This document shows positions 55,638 to 64,000 of a stretch of 64,000 bases of DNA, in pieces. The position numbers and the translations under genes are program-made. Positions within the stretch are counted from its first letter, which is position 1. The number at the start of each line of letters is the position of its first letter. The notes below the pieces were generated by a model. It saw nothing but the letters and a program-made list of their open reading frames with translations. It was not told the origin of the DNA and did no database searches. The stretch comes from an uncultured bacterium (GTDB lineage: Bacteria; Bacillota; Clostridia; Christensenellales; HGM11417): contig CAJMQN010000003.1 of the NCBI GenBank assembly GCA_905215695.1, forward strand, positions 62,001 to 126,000, given 5' to 3'.

Positions 55638-57112
55638 CGATTCTTTCCCTGCTCGCGCAGGCACAAAATTCATTCGATTGGGGTCGATTTTTTACCGTAC
55701 TCGTCTATGTCAACTACGGGTTCGGGCTCGTGACCCTGCTCGGAATGATTTTTTGGGAGAAGCGGGAGCAGACGAGTATTGTCATGTGGGGATTTATTCT
55801 CTTCCTGATTCCCTTCGGGTTCGTTCTTTACCTGATTTTTGGAAAAGGTCCGAGTTTCGGCAGACGAAAAAAGACCTTCAACATCCTCTACAACGAGGGC
55901 GCGTATCTGCAATATCTTCAGAAACAGTTTAAAGAGGTGAATGAGGCAGAGGTCAGTTCGGACGTGCTCTCCCTTGTCAAATTCAATATCCTCTCCAACT
56001 ACAGCGTTGCGACGGGGAACAACCGCGCGGAAATCTTTACGGACATCGAGGCACAGTATGAGCGCATGTTCGGGGACATTGAAAACGCGAAAGAATTTGT
56101 CAACGTGCTCTACTTCATCATTCAGCCCGACGAGTACGGCGCAAAGCTCCGCGACCTTCTCGCGAAGAAGGCGGAAGAGGGCGTCAAAGTGCGCCTTGTC
56201 TATGACCAAGTCGGTTCGCGCAAGATTCACAAGCGTTTTTTTAAGAAACTCATCAAGGCAGGCGGACAGGTCGAAGTATTCTTTCCCTCTTGGCTCAAGT
56301 TTCTGAACAGGAATTTAAACTACCGCAACCACCGCAAAATTGTGGTCATTGACAACAAAATCGGCTATACGGGGGGCGCGAATATCGGCAGGGAATACAC
56401 GGGCAAACACAAGCGAATCCGTCCATGGCGGGACACGCACCTGCGCATCGAGGGCGAAGCCGTCGCCATGCTGAATTTCCGCTTTTTGCAGGACTTCAAT
56501 TTTGCCGCGAAGGACAGGGAATTTAAGCCCTTCGAGAGCGAACTCAAGCCCTGGCCGGTGGAGGACAGACTGTTCATGCAGATTGTGGCGGACGGTCCGG
56601 ACCGACCCGAAAATGCCATCGAAGAGGCGTATATCAAGGCGATTTACGCGGCAAAAAAGCGGATTTGGCTTCAGACGCCCTATCTGATTCCCGACGAGAA
56701 ATTTACGACCGCAATCAAGTGCGCCGCAAAGTCCGGCGTAGATGTGCGCATCATGATACCCGGCGTGCCGGATAAGAGCTACGCCTATTACAGCACGCTC
56801 TCTTACGCCGAGGAGTACAAGCTCGCCGGCGTGAAAATCGTGCTTTGGAAGGGGTTTATTCACTCCAAGACGCTGCTCATCGACGGGGAAATCTCCAGTC
56901 TCGGCACCTTCAATCTCGACAATCGGAGCTTTAAACTGCACTTTGAAATCACCGCGTTCGTGTATGACAAGCTCTTCAACGAAAAGATGGCGGAGATCTT
57001 CGAGGAGGACGAAAGACACTCCTTCGAGATGACCGAACATTACATTGTCAACCGTCCTCTCTTTCAGCGTTTCAAGGAGCGGCTCATGAGACTGCTTTCG
57101 CCGCTCATGTAA
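55634..57112 (+). CDS. cls: Cardiolipin synthase
   Basis: 492-residue membrane enzyme making cardiolipin from two phosphatidylglycerols. Two N-terminal helices (VYVNYGFGLVTLLGMIF and VMWGFILFLIPFGFVLYLIF) precede two phospholipase D HKD motifs: NHRKIVVIDNKIGYTGGANI and HSKTLLIDGEISSLGTFN. Start overlaps the purL stop, so it is translated with the pur operon, an unusual pairing. Confidence 0.95.
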   Translation: MTILSLLAQAQNSFDWGRFFTVLVYVNYGFGLVTLLGMIFWEKREQTSIVMWGFILFLIPFGFVLYLIFGKGPSFGRRKKTFNILYNEGAYLQYLQKQFKEVNEAEVSSDVLSLVKFNILSNYSVATGNNRAEIFTDIEAQYERMFGDIENAKEFVNVLYFIIQPDEYGAKLRDLLAKKAEEGVKVRLVYDQVGSRKIHKRFFKKLIKAGGQVEVFFPSWLKFLNRNLNYRNHRKIVVIDNKIGYTGGANIGREYTGKHKRIRPWRDTHLRIEGEAVAMLNFRFLQDFNFAAKDREFKPFESELKPWPVEDRLFMQIVADGPDRPENAIEEAYIKAIYAAKKRIWLQTPYLIPDEKFTTAIKCAAKSGVDVRIMIPGVPDKSYAYYSTLSYAEEYKLAGVKIVLWKGFIHSKTLLIDGEISSLGTFNLDNRSFKLHFEITAFVYDKLFNEKMAEIFEEDERHSFEMTEHYIVNRPLFQRFKERLMRLLSPLM

Positions 57113-57122
57113 GGAGATAGAA

Positions 57123-58928
57123 ATGTCCTTTTTACCTGTGGAACGGGGAGACGAACCCTTTGATTTCGTCCTGATCTCCGGGGACGCCTACGTCGATCAT
57201 CCCTCCTTCGGACACGCGCTCATTTCGCGGCTCATCGAGGACCGCGGTTTTTCGGTGGGGATTCTCCCGCAGCCGGTCGCGGAGGAGGACTATCAAAAGC
57301 TCGGAGAACCGAGGATCGGATTTCTGATTTCTCCCGGCGTTGTAGATTCCATGGTCAACAATTACACCGTTTCCCGCCGCCGCCGCACCTTTGACGAATA
57401 TTCGGAGGAGGGAAAGTTCGGACGCAGACCCGACCGCGCGCTCACCGTCTATGCGCGCACCCTTCGCAAGCTGTACCCCTCTGCCGCCATCGTGGCGGGC
57501 GGGGTGGAGGCGAGCCTGCGGCGCTTTGCGCACTACGACTATTGGAATGACTGCGTGATGCCTTCGGTGCTCTGCGACGCGCCTGTGGATCTTGTCGTTT
57601 ACGGCATGGGGGAGGTTCCGTTTTGGGACATTCTCGACCGCGTGGAGCGCGGGATTCCGCTCGCAAAGATTCGGGACGTCCCGGGCACCTGCTACTTTGA
57701 CACGCTTGACAATCTGCCGAGGAGCGTGCGCGCGGCGTTCGACAGAACTTCGGACAAATATATTCTCTGCCCTTCCTACGAGGAGGTTCGGGAAAACAAG
57801 GTCAGCTACTGTAAAGCGTTCCGCCTTCAACACGCCTACAACGATTACAAGGCGGGAAAGGGTATCATACAGCGGAACGGCGGCGGTTACGTCGTCTGCA
57901 ATCCGCCCCAGCGCCCCATGACGGAGGCGGAGTGCGACCGGGTGTATGCGCTTCCCTTTGAGCGCACCTTTCATCCCATGTACAAGTTTGTGCCCGCCAT
58001 AGAGGAAGTGCGTTTTTCGGTCAATTCCCACCGCGGTTGCGTCGGGGACTGCGCCTTCTGCGCCATTGCCTACCATTCGGGCAAGTACATTCAGCGCAGG
58101 AGCGAAGAGTCCGTGCTCGAAGAGGTGAAAAAGCTCACCGAACTTCCCGATTTCAAGGGCAATATCCACGACGTGGGCGGACCGTCGGCAAACTTTTACG
58201 ACTTCTCCTGCGATAAGAGCGAAAAGCTCGGTTTTTGCAGAGACCGCTCCTGCATGGGGCACGAAATGTGTAAAAACGTGAAGGTTTCGCACAAAAAATA
58301 CGGCGAACTTCTGCGAAAGGTGCGCGCAGTGCCCGGGGTCAAGCGCGTGTTCATTCGGAGCGGAATCCGTTTCGATTACCTCATGGCTGACCCGGACGAA
58401 CAGTTTTTCAACGAACTCTGCAAGTACTATGTGAGCGGTCAGCTCAAAGTCGCCCCCGAACACGTTTCCGACAATGTTTTAAAGCTCATGAACAAGCCCA
58501 AAAACGAGGTGTATCAGAGATTTGTCAAACGGTTCAAGGAGAAGAACCTTCGGCTCAAGAAAGACCAATATATCGTACCGTATTTTATCTCAAGTCACCC
58601 GGGTTGTACCCTAAAAGACGCCGTGACGCTCACCGAATACTTAAAGAGTATCAACTATATGCCCCTACAGGTGCAGGATTTCTACCCGACGCCCTCGACC
58701 AAAGCGACGACGATGTTTTGGACGGGGCTCGACCCGGACACGCTCAAACCCGTCTATGTCGCGCGGAGCGAGGAAGAGAAGGCGATGCAGCGCGCCCTCC
58801 TTCAGTATCGGAAAAAGGAGAACGAGGCTCTCATCCGCAAGGCTTTGAAACTTTGCGGGAGAGAGGACTTGATCGGAAACGGAAAAAATTGTATCATCGG
58901 AGAGAAAAGAAAGGAGGGAAAGCGATGA
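57123..58928 (+). CDS. YgiQ-family radical SAM protein
   Basis: 601-residue UPF0313/YgiQ protein. An N-terminal B12-binding-like region (LISGDAYVDHPSFGHALI, VAGGVEASLRRFAHYDYW) is followed by the radical SAM motif SHRGCVGDCAFCAIAYHSGK and the family stretches FSCDKSEKLG and SGQLKVAPEHVSD. The reaction is unknown. RBS AAGGAGA; it overlaps nrdR by 4 bases. Confidence 0.92.
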   Translation: MSFLPVERGDEPFDFVLISGDAYVDHPSFGHALISRLIEDRGFSVGILPQPVAEEDYQKLGEPRIGFLISPGVVDSMVNNYTVSRRRRTFDEYSEEGKFGRRPDRALTVYARTLRKLYPSAAIVAGGVEASLRRFAHYDYWNDCVMPSVLCDAPVDLVVYGMGEVPFWDILDRVERGIPLAKIRDVPGTCYFDTLDNLPRSVRAAFDRTSDKYILCPSYEEVRENKVSYCKAFRLQHAYNDYKAGKGIIQRNGGGYVVCNPPQRPMTEAECDRVYALPFERTFHPMYKFVPAIEEVRFSVNSHRGCVGDCAFCAIAYHSGKYIQRRSEESVLEEVKKLTELPDFKGNIHDVGGPSANFYDFSCDKSEKLGFCRDRSCMGHEMCKNVKVSHKKYGELLRKVRAVPGVKRVFIRSGIRFDYLMADPDEQFFNELCKYYVSGQLKVAPEHVSDNVLKLMNKPKNEVYQRFVKRFKEKNLRLKKDQYIVPYFISSHPGCTLKDAVTLTEYLKSINYMPLQVQDFYPTPSTKATTMFWTGLDPDTLKPVYVARSEEEKAMQRALLQYRKKENEALIRKALKLCGREDLIGNGKNCIIGEKRKEGKR

Positions 58929-59383
58929 AATGTATGAATTGCGGCTGTCTTGAGAGCAAGGTCATCGACAGCCGTGCGTCCGAGGACGGGACGAGTATCC
59001 GCCGCCGCAGGGAATGCGTGAACTGCGGCAGAAGGTTTACGACCTACGAGACCATCGAGACGACGCCGATTCTTGTGGTCAAGAACGGCGGCAACCGTCA
59101 GACTTTCGACGAGGCAAAGCTCAAGAACGGTATCATCCGCGCCTGCGAAAAGCGACCCGTTCCCATCTATAAGATTGACAAGCTCGTTGAGGACATCAAA
59201 AAACAAATCTATAATTCATTGGTGCAGGAGATTTCCTCCAAAGACCTCGGCGAAATGGTGATGGCGGGTCTGAAAGAGATTGACGAGGTCGCCTATATCC
59301 GGTTCGCGTCGGTCTATCGGCAGTTTAAGGATACTTCGACCTTTTTAAAGGAAATCGAAAAGATGATCAGCGAGGGCAAATGA
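58925..59383 (+). CDS. nrdR: Transcriptional repressor NrdR
   Basis: 152-residue repressor of ribonucleotide reductase genes. Zinc ribbon MKCMNCGCLESKVIDSR with CVNCGRRFTTYE, then the ATP-cone (LVVKNGGNRQTFDEAKLKNG) that senses ATP/dATP. ATG at 58925 overlaps the YgiQ stop after GGAGGG; the longer frame is antisense-free but runs inside the YgiQ gene. No NrdR box was seen here. Confidence 0.95.
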   Translation: MKCMNCGCLESKVIDSRASEDGTSIRRRRECVNCGRRFTTYETIETTPILVVKNGGNRQTFDEAKLKNGIIRACEKRPVPIYKIDKLVEDIKKQIYNSLVQEISSKDLGEMVMAGLKEIDEVAYIRFASVYRQFKDTSTFLKEIEKMISEGK

Positions 59384-60189
59384 AATTTGTCGCGAGGCGC
59401 ATCGAAAAACTGACTTCCGCGCTGTCGGGATTCGGGGTCGGGTATGCGGCGTGTTTCCGCCTGCTCCGCAAAAAGGACATTAAGGTGAACGGAAGGCGGG
59501 TGTCGGAGGATATTTTTCTGAATCCGGGGGACAGTGTGGAGGCATATTGCCGGATTCCCGCCGAAATCGTCTATGAGGACGAAAATATTTTGATAGCGGA
59601 CAAGCACGCGGGGATTGAATGCGCGGGAGAGGGGACGCTCGAGGAACTTCTGCGCGCGGAATGCCCGGGAATCCGTGCCTGTCACCGATTGGACAGAAAC
59701 ACCGAGGGGCTTGTTCTGTACGCAAAGTCGGAGGAGGCGGAAGGGGCGGTTTCTTCGCTCCTTGCCTCGCACGAAATCAAAAAGTTTTACGAGTGCGTGG
59801 CGGTTTCCGCGAAAGACCTCGGGAGGGGCAGGGCAGAGGCATACCTCTTTAAGGACGCAAAAAAGAGCCGGGTCTATATCTGTGACCGTCCGGAACGCGG
59901 GGCAAAGCCCATTGCGACGGAATGGAAACAGCTTGAGAGAATCGACGATTCCCTCGTCCGATTGGAAGTGTTTATCCGCACCGGACGCACGCATCAGATT
60001 CGCGCGCACCTTGCGCACCTCGGCTTTCCCGTTCTCGGGGACGAGAAGTACGGAAATTTCGCCGTAAACAGGGAGTACGGACGCGCACGGCAGTGTCTTG
60101 TCGCCTGCCGAATCGAGTGCGGCGAATGCGGCGAACTGCTTTCCGCGCTGAACGGAAAATCGTTTTTCTCCGCTCGAAAGCCATGGTAA
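59380..60189 (+). CDS. RluA-family pseudouridine synthase
   Basis: 269-residue RNA pseudouridine synthase. An S4-like N-terminal part (RLLRKKDIKVNGRRVSEDI) is followed by the catalytic domain: HRLDRNTEGLVLYAK with the catalytic Asp, KFYECVAVS, and TGRTHQIRAHLAHLGFPVLG. The target could be 23S rRNA or tRNA; RluD or RluC cannot be separated here. Overlaps nrdR by 4 bases. Confidence 0.92.
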   Translation: MKFVARRIEKLTSALSGFGVGYAACFRLLRKKDIKVNGRRVSEDIFLNPGDSVEAYCRIPAEIVYEDENILIADKHAGIECAGEGTLEELLRAECPGIRACHRLDRNTEGLVLYAKSEEAEGAVSSLLASHEIKKFYECVAVSAKDLGRGRAEAYLFKDAKKSRVYICDRPERGAKPIATEWKQLERIDDSLVRLEVFIRTGRTHQIRAHLAHLGFPVLGDEKYGNFAVNREYGRARQCLVACRIECGECGELLSALNGKSFFSARKPW

Positions 60190-60236
60190 AAAAACAAAAC
60201 GGTCGAAACATAGTATTCGACCGTTTTGTTTTTTGG
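60190..60236. terminator. Long rho-independent terminator
   Basis: AAAAACAAAACGGTCGAA, loop, TTCGACCGTTTTGTTTTTT. Ends the plus-strand operon and could also stop minus transcription from the tRNA locus. Confidence 0.92.
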
Positions 60237-60446
60237 AGCCGGTGGGGAGCGTGCCGACCTGCTGCACCGAGCACAGCGACAGCCGGAAGGTCGGAGAAAA
60301 GAAAAAGACGGAGGGAAAACTACCCTTCGTCTTTTTTGGAGCTGGTGGGGGGACTCGGACCCCCGACCTGCTGCACCGAGCATAGCGACAGCCAGCAGGT
60401 CGGAGAAAAGAAAAAGACGGAGGGAAAACTACCCTTCGTCTTTTTT
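60235..60446 (-). repeat. Two degenerate tRNA-Thr 3'-half copies, each with a terminator
   Basis: Units start at 60235 and 60338, and the real tRNA unit at 60447 (spacings 103 and 109). On the minus strand each is a hairpin whose 3' side merges with a copy of tRNA-Thr from the variable loop to the encoded CCA end, then a terminator stem (GACGAAGGG/CCCTCCGTC). In the middle unit CCGACCTGCTG and CAGCAGGTCGG are perfect 11-bp inverted repeats around CACCGAGCATAGCGACAGC. The unit nearest 60235 is more diverged. None has a D-arm or anticodon arm. Confidence 0.85.
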
Positions 60447-60521
60447 GGAGCTGGTGGGGGGACTCGGACCCCCGACCTGCTGATTACGAATCAGCTGCTC
60501 TACCGACTGAGCCACACCAGC
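60446..60521 (-). tRNA. tRNA-Thr (anticodon CGU)
   Basis: 76 bases including encoded CCA. Acceptor GCTGGTG/CACCAGC, D arm GCTC-AGTCGGTA-GAGC, anticodon arm GCTGA-TTCGTAA-TCAGC with CGT at 34-36 (decodes ACG), variable AGGTC, T arm GGGGG-TCCGAGT-CCCCC. The T loop has C at position 55 instead of the near-universal T. Discriminator T precedes CCA. Confidence 0.93.
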
Positions 60522-60548
60522 AAGGCAACTCTTTCAAGTCACTTAACA

Positions 60549-60577
60549 ATTTTATCAATTACGCTTGCTTTTGTCAA
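60549..60577 (-). promoter_or_regulatory. tRNA-Thr promoter
   Basis: TTGACA, 17 bases, TAAAAT on the minus strand, about 28 bases before the mature 5' end. Confidence 0.88.
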
Positions 60578-60648
60578 GAAATTGTAGTCATGTTTCCAAA
60601 AAATTCTTCGAACTTTATCCACCGTTTCAAATTTTTTTCTATCAATAT

Positions 60649-60701
60649 TTGTTGACAATACAACAAGTATGTGCTATCATATTATAAGTTGAAAATTCAA
60701 C
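60649..60701 (+). promoter_or_regulatory. marR-degV promoter with two operator-like palindromes
   Basis: TTGACA (60652), 17 bases, TATCAT (60675). TTGTTG-ACAATA-CAACAA spans the -35 box and GTTGAA-AA-TTCAAC lies after the start site; both arms share GTTG/CAAC, as expected for MarR autoregulation. Confidence 0.75.
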
Positions 60702-60716
60702 AAGTTTGGAGGACAT

Positions 60717-61166
60717 ATGGAGGACCGTTTCCGGGAATTTACCTTTTTGATTTCAAAAATTATGCGCAACATTCATCGCATCAAGGCGGAGGAGATGACC
60801 GAACTCGGTCTGAAAAGCGCGTACGTGTCCTGTCTCTACTATCTATTTGGACAAGAAGAGGGGTTGACGGCAAAGGAACTTTGCGACCTCTGCGGAGAGG
60901 ATAAATCGGCGATTTCCCGTTCCCTCGACTATTTGGAGACAAACGGCTATGTCTATTGCGAATCGCAGAGTGTAAAACGCTACCGCGCCCCCGTCCGCCT
61001 GACGGAAAAGGGAAGGGAGACCGGCTCGTACATTTCGGAAAAGGTGAAAGCCGTCACGGACGCCGCGGGGCGGGACTTAAGTGAAGACGAACGGGAAACG
61101 CTCTATGCCGGGTTGAATCGAATTAACAAAAATTTAGAGAAAATTTGCGAACAATATGGAGGCTGA
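60717..61166 (+). CDS. MarR-family transcriptional regulator
   Basis: 149-residue winged-helix regulator. Helices 1-2 (FREFTFLISKIMRNIHRIKA), the recognition region LTAKELCDLCGEDKSAISRS, wing GYVYCESQSVKRYRAPVRLT, C-terminal dimer helix. A FabT-like role in fatty-acid control is possible because a DegV fatty-acid-binding protein follows, but this is inference. RBS GGAGG; it is likely autoregulated. Confidence 0.9.
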   Translation: MEDRFREFTFLISKIMRNIHRIKAEEMTELGLKSAYVSCLYYLFGQEEGLTAKELCDLCGEDKSAISRSLDYLETNGYVYCESQSVKRYRAPVRLTEKGRETGSYISEKVKAVTDAAGRDLSEDERETLYAGLNRINKNLEKICEQYGG

Positions 61167-61167
61167 A

Positions 61168-62016
61168 ATGGCGGTAAAAATAGTGATAGATTCCGCGTCC
61201 GACATGACCCAATCCGAGGCGGAAGAGCTCGGCATCGTGATGCTGCCGATGGAAATACGGTTTCAGGATGAGACCTATTTGGACGGCGTGGATTTGACCA
61301 AGGAACAGTTCTATGAAAAATTGATTGAGAGCGCGGAACTGCCCAAGACAAGTCAGATCACGCCCTATCGCTTTGAGGAGGCGTTTGAAGAGATTGTGTC
61401 AAAGGGCGACGACGGCGTCGTTATCACGATTTCCTCCAAACTTTCGGGAACTTACGAGAGCGCGAAAAAAGCGGCGGAAAAGTTCGGGGGGCGTATCTTT
61501 GTCGTCGATAGCTTGAACGCCTGCGTGGGGGAGCGTCTCCTCTGTCAGTACGCGCTCCGTTTGATTGCGGAAGGGCGCACTGCCAAGGAAACGGCGGAAC
61601 GGTTGGAAGAAGTCAAATCGAGAATCAACGTCATGGCGATGCTCGATACCCTCAAATTCTTGAAAAAGGGGGGCAGAATCTCCGCCTTGGTCGCATTTGC
61701 GGGCGGAATGCTTGCGATAAAGCCCGTTGTCGCCATTGTCGGCGGGGAAGTCAAGCTTATCGGCAAGGCGCGGGGGTCCAAAAACGGCAACAATCTTTTG
61801 AATGAACTTGTAGAAAAAGTTGGCGTCTGTTTCGATATGCCCTACGGCGTGGTATGGTCGGGACTTGACGACTCGGTGTTGAAAAAATATGTGAGCGACA
61901 GCGAACGCCTTTGGAAGGAGCATATCGACCATATTCCGGCGTATCTGATCGGCAGTACCATCGGCACGCACATCGGACCCGGCGCAATCGGCGTTGCTTT
62001 TTTCTCCAAAGAATAA
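61168..62016 (+). CDS. DegV-family fatty-acid-binding protein (FakB-like)
   Basis: 282-residue DegV protein. VKIVIDSASDMTQSEAEELG opens it; the lipid-binding motif is LPKTSQITP, with ISSKLSGTYESA, VDSLNACVGERLLC and the C-terminal HIGPGAIGVAF. The family presents fatty acids to the kinase FakA. ATG at 61168 is just after the marR stop with GGAGG; an ATG 12 bases earlier is possible. Confidence 0.92.
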   Translation: MAVKIVIDSASDMTQSEAEELGIVMLPMEIRFQDETYLDGVDLTKEQFYEKLIESAELPKTSQITPYRFEEAFEEIVSKGDDGVVITISSKLSGTYESAKKAAEKFGGRIFVVDSLNACVGERLLCQYALRLIAEGRTAKETAERLEEVKSRINVMAMLDTLKFLKKGGRISALVAFAGGMLAIKPVVAIVGGEVKLIGKARGSKNGNNLLNELVEKVGVCFDMPYGVVWSGLDDSVLKKYVSDSERLWKEHIDHIPAYLIGSTIGTHIGPGAIGVAFFSKE

Positions 62017-62054
62017 AAATATCGAAAAAGCACGAAAATTTGTTGAAAAATAGG

Positions 62055-62085
62055 GAGCGGAATGAACTTTTCCGCTCTTTTCTTT
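62055..62085 (+). terminator. Rho-independent terminator of marR-degV
   Basis: GAGCGGAA, loop TGAACT, TTCCGCTC followed by TTTTCTTT. Confidence 0.85.
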
Positions 62086-62102
62086 ATTTTTGCCAAACTT
62101 TC

Positions 62103-62131
62103 TTGCTTTCTTGGGGGATTGTGTGTATAAT
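62103..62131 (+). promoter_or_regulatory. SigA-type promoter of the sensor gene
   Basis: TTGCTT, 17 bases, TATAAT, 43 bases before the ATG. An AGAATA/TATTCT hairpin lies in the leader. Confidence 0.7.
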
Positions 62132-62174
62132 GGAAACATAGAATATTATGCGGTATTCTCTCCGGGGGTAGCAT

Positions 62175-64000
62175 ATGACCAAAACAAGAAAGCGGGTATT
62201 TTTCCCGCTTTTGTTTCTTTTATTATTCATATTCCTTTTGTCAACCCCGCTTGCGGCGTTTGCCCAAGGCAACGGGGCGGTGAAACGCACGGTTCGTGTC
62301 GCTTTTCCTGTGATGGCGGGACTCATGGACTATGACCAATACGGGAATCGCACGGGCTACACCTATGAATACCTCGAGGAGATTGCGCAATATACGGGTT
62401 GGGACTACGAATTTGTCGAGGTGGAAGGGGACACCAACGAGAGAATCACCAAGCTCATGGATATGGTGGAAGAGGGGACGGTTGATCTCATGGGCGATAC
62501 TCTCTTTATGGAAGAATTGAATGATATTTATGATTACTCCTCCTATCATTACGGACAGGCGGAAACCGTTTTACAGGTTTTAAACGAAAAAGCGGGAGAG
62601 TATGTGATCAATTCATTGATTGATCAACCCTTTAGGATCGCTGTGCGTAACTTGTCGGGTTCTTCATTTGACGAACTGAAAGTCTTTTGCGAGACGAACC
62701 GCATCACGCCTGAATATATTTTGTGCGAAAGTACTGAAGTGCAGTTAGAAGCTCTTCGGAACGGCAAGGCAGATATGATGCTCAATAAAAACATGAATTA
62801 TGTGCCGGGCGTCACAACAATCGCGTCTTTTGCTATCAAACCTTTTTATTTTATCACCACCAAGGGCAAGAATCCCGAACTCATGGACGAGCTCAATCTT
62901 GCGCTCATGAGCATTGCGTAGGTCGATCCTTACTTTTCGACGAAATTGTATGAAAAATACTTCGGTCCCGAAAAAGGGGAGCTGTACCTCACCGCCGCTG
63001 AAAAAAAATATGTTGCCGAATCGAAGACTTTCAAGGTCGGCGTTCTCAAGGAATCCCCGCCCTATCAATATTTAGAGAACGGTGAATATAAGGGGATCGC
63101 AAACGATACGCTGAGGCTCGTTGCGAAAAAGACCGGGTTGAAATTTGAAATGGTCTCGTTTTCTACGCCTGAAGAAATCTATGAAAAAGCGGAAAAGTCT
63201 GAAATAGACCTTGTCGCGGGACTGCCCTATAACTACGAGCTTGCGAATCAACACAATTATGCGATGTCCCGTCCCTATATATCCGCGCAGTATCTTTTGT
63301 TGATGCGTTCGGGATTTAACGAAACCGACTTAAAAGGGAGACGTCTTGCGCTCACGACTTCGAACACTTACAACGGACCAACGCTCGGAAATATCAAAAT
63401 TTATTCGACCTTCAACGATTGCATCAAAGCCGTTGTAAAGAATGAAGCGGATTACACCTATGTGGATGCCTATACGGCGCAGTACTACATCAATCTCCCC
63501 GAATATAAAAAACTCAAAATTGTTCTTCAGAACTATTCGCCCCGAGAAGTCTGTTTCGGCGTGGTGAAACCCGTCCCGACAGAGTTGCTGTCCATACTGA
63601 ACAAGTGTATTTCGACCTTTTCCGAAGTTGAAACACAGGGCATTATCAACGGAAATATTATTCGCGCGACTGAAACTTCGCTTGCCGACCTCATCCGCGA
63701 AAATCCGGTAGAGGCGATTCTAATTTTGGCTGGTGTGTTTGCGCTCATCATCGGAGTGTTAATCTTTTTCTTGTATCGCCGTGCGCAGCGCAACCGCCGG
63801 AGTGCGCTCGAACTGAAAAAACATTTCCGGGTCTATGCGCTCGTCAATGAATATTTCTTTGAATATAACTTCAGAACGCAGCAGATGGTCGTGTCCATTC
63901 CTCCGGAAAAAGTCGGAGATAAACCCGAAATTAAAGAATTTGATTTCAGCGAAGCTGTGATCGAACGAGAAGCTTCGCTCAGAAAAAGTGCCTTTCTCGA
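62175..64000 (+). pseudogene. Two-domain solute-binding membrane sensor, amber-interrupted, cut by edge
   Basis: MTKTRKRVFFPLLFLLLFIF is a signal anchor. Residues ~38-248 are a bacterial solute-binding (SBP_bac_3) domain ending ...LNLALMSIA then TAG at 62919-62921. The same frame continues without any stop to base 64000: VDPYFSTKLYEKYFG, a second solute-binding domain (FKVGVLKESPPYQYLENGEY, DLVAGLPYNYE), a membrane helix (EAILILAGVFALIIGVLIFF) and the start of a cytoplasmic part. This layout matches sensor kinases or diguanylate cyclases; the output domain is outside the window. The TAG probably replaces a sense codon such as CAG. TAG ends lepA, hrcA, dnaJ and gatA normally, so general recoding is unlikely. 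Confidence 0.8.

Noticed and set aside
60235..60446. Additional complete tRNA genes
   Set aside because: The copies hold only the variable loop to CCA end; the D and anticodon arms are missing.
60093..60587. Plus-strand ORF of 164 aa over the tRNA-Thr array (contains GGTRTPDLLITNQLLYRLS)
   Set aside because: This is the well-known false protein read from the antisense of a tRNA; the region is explained by the tRNA and its copies.
62919..62921. TAG recoded as an amino acid in this organism
   Set aside because: lepA, hrcA, dnaJ and gatA end at TAG where homologues end, so TAG is an ordinary stop here.

Overview
The window reads as a chromosome segment of an anaerobic, Gram-positive Clostridia-type bacterium (Bacillota) with GC-rich coding DNA. 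The evidence is AGGAGG-type ribosome binding sites, many TTGACA-N17-TATAAT promoters, a CIRCE/HrcA heat-shock operon, GatCAB, YerC next to PcrA, and the order gmk-rpoZ-priA-def-fmt-rsmB-rlmN...rsgA-rpe-thiN-spoVM known from Bacillus and Clostridia. A 23-codon SpoVM-like gene points to an endospore-forming lineage. I cannot fix the genus; an uncultured gut clostridium is my inference. Most genes are core housekeeping, so the unusual content is in the gaps and in broken genes.

Layout: 1-2.8 kb, an ABC-2 exporter (first permease cut by the window edge). 2.8-8.9 kb, minus-strand genes: SIMPL-domain protein, PHP phosphoesterase, bifunctional aldolase/dehydrogenase, glycerophosphodiesterase and LUD protein. 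This stretch contains a 277-bp structured insertion with a 9-bp target duplication and a six-copy ~39-bp minisatellite. 9.0-20.3 kb, lepA-hemW, CIRCE-hrcA-grpE-dnaK-dnaJ, prmA-rsmE-mtaB-HIT and rpsU. 20.4-22.1 kb, a small unknown gene and a frameshifted lipoprotein. 22.3-40.5 kb, a long plus-strand run: yerC-pcrA-ligA, then gatCAB-yicC-gmk-rpoZ-priA-def-fmt-rsmB-rlmN-rhomboid-rsgA-rpe-thiN-spoVM. 40.5-44.1 kb, a purine permease with a structured leader, and adenine deaminase. 44.1-44.6 kb, a DUF1294 protein (minus). 44.7-55.6 kb, the purECFMNHDL operon for de novo IMP synthesis, running into cls, a YgiQ-type radical SAM gene, nrdR and an RluA-type synthase (to 60.2 kb). 60.2-60.7 kb, tRNA-Thr(CGU) followed by two degenerate copies of its own 3' half, each with a terminator. 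60.7-64 kb, marR-degV and the start of a two-domain solute-binding sensor gene interrupted by an in-frame amber codon.

Functional links: salvage (permease plus Ade) and de novo synthesis (pur operon) lie side by side, with different palindromes over their promoters. Protein start and maturation functions (fmt, def), 16S/23S/tRNA modification (rsmB, rlmN, rsmE, mtaB, RluA family), tRNA-dependent amidation (gatCAB) and DNA repair/restart (pcrA, ligA, priA) are packed into translationally coupled operons. No rRNA operon, CRISPR array, phage or intact transposase was seen.
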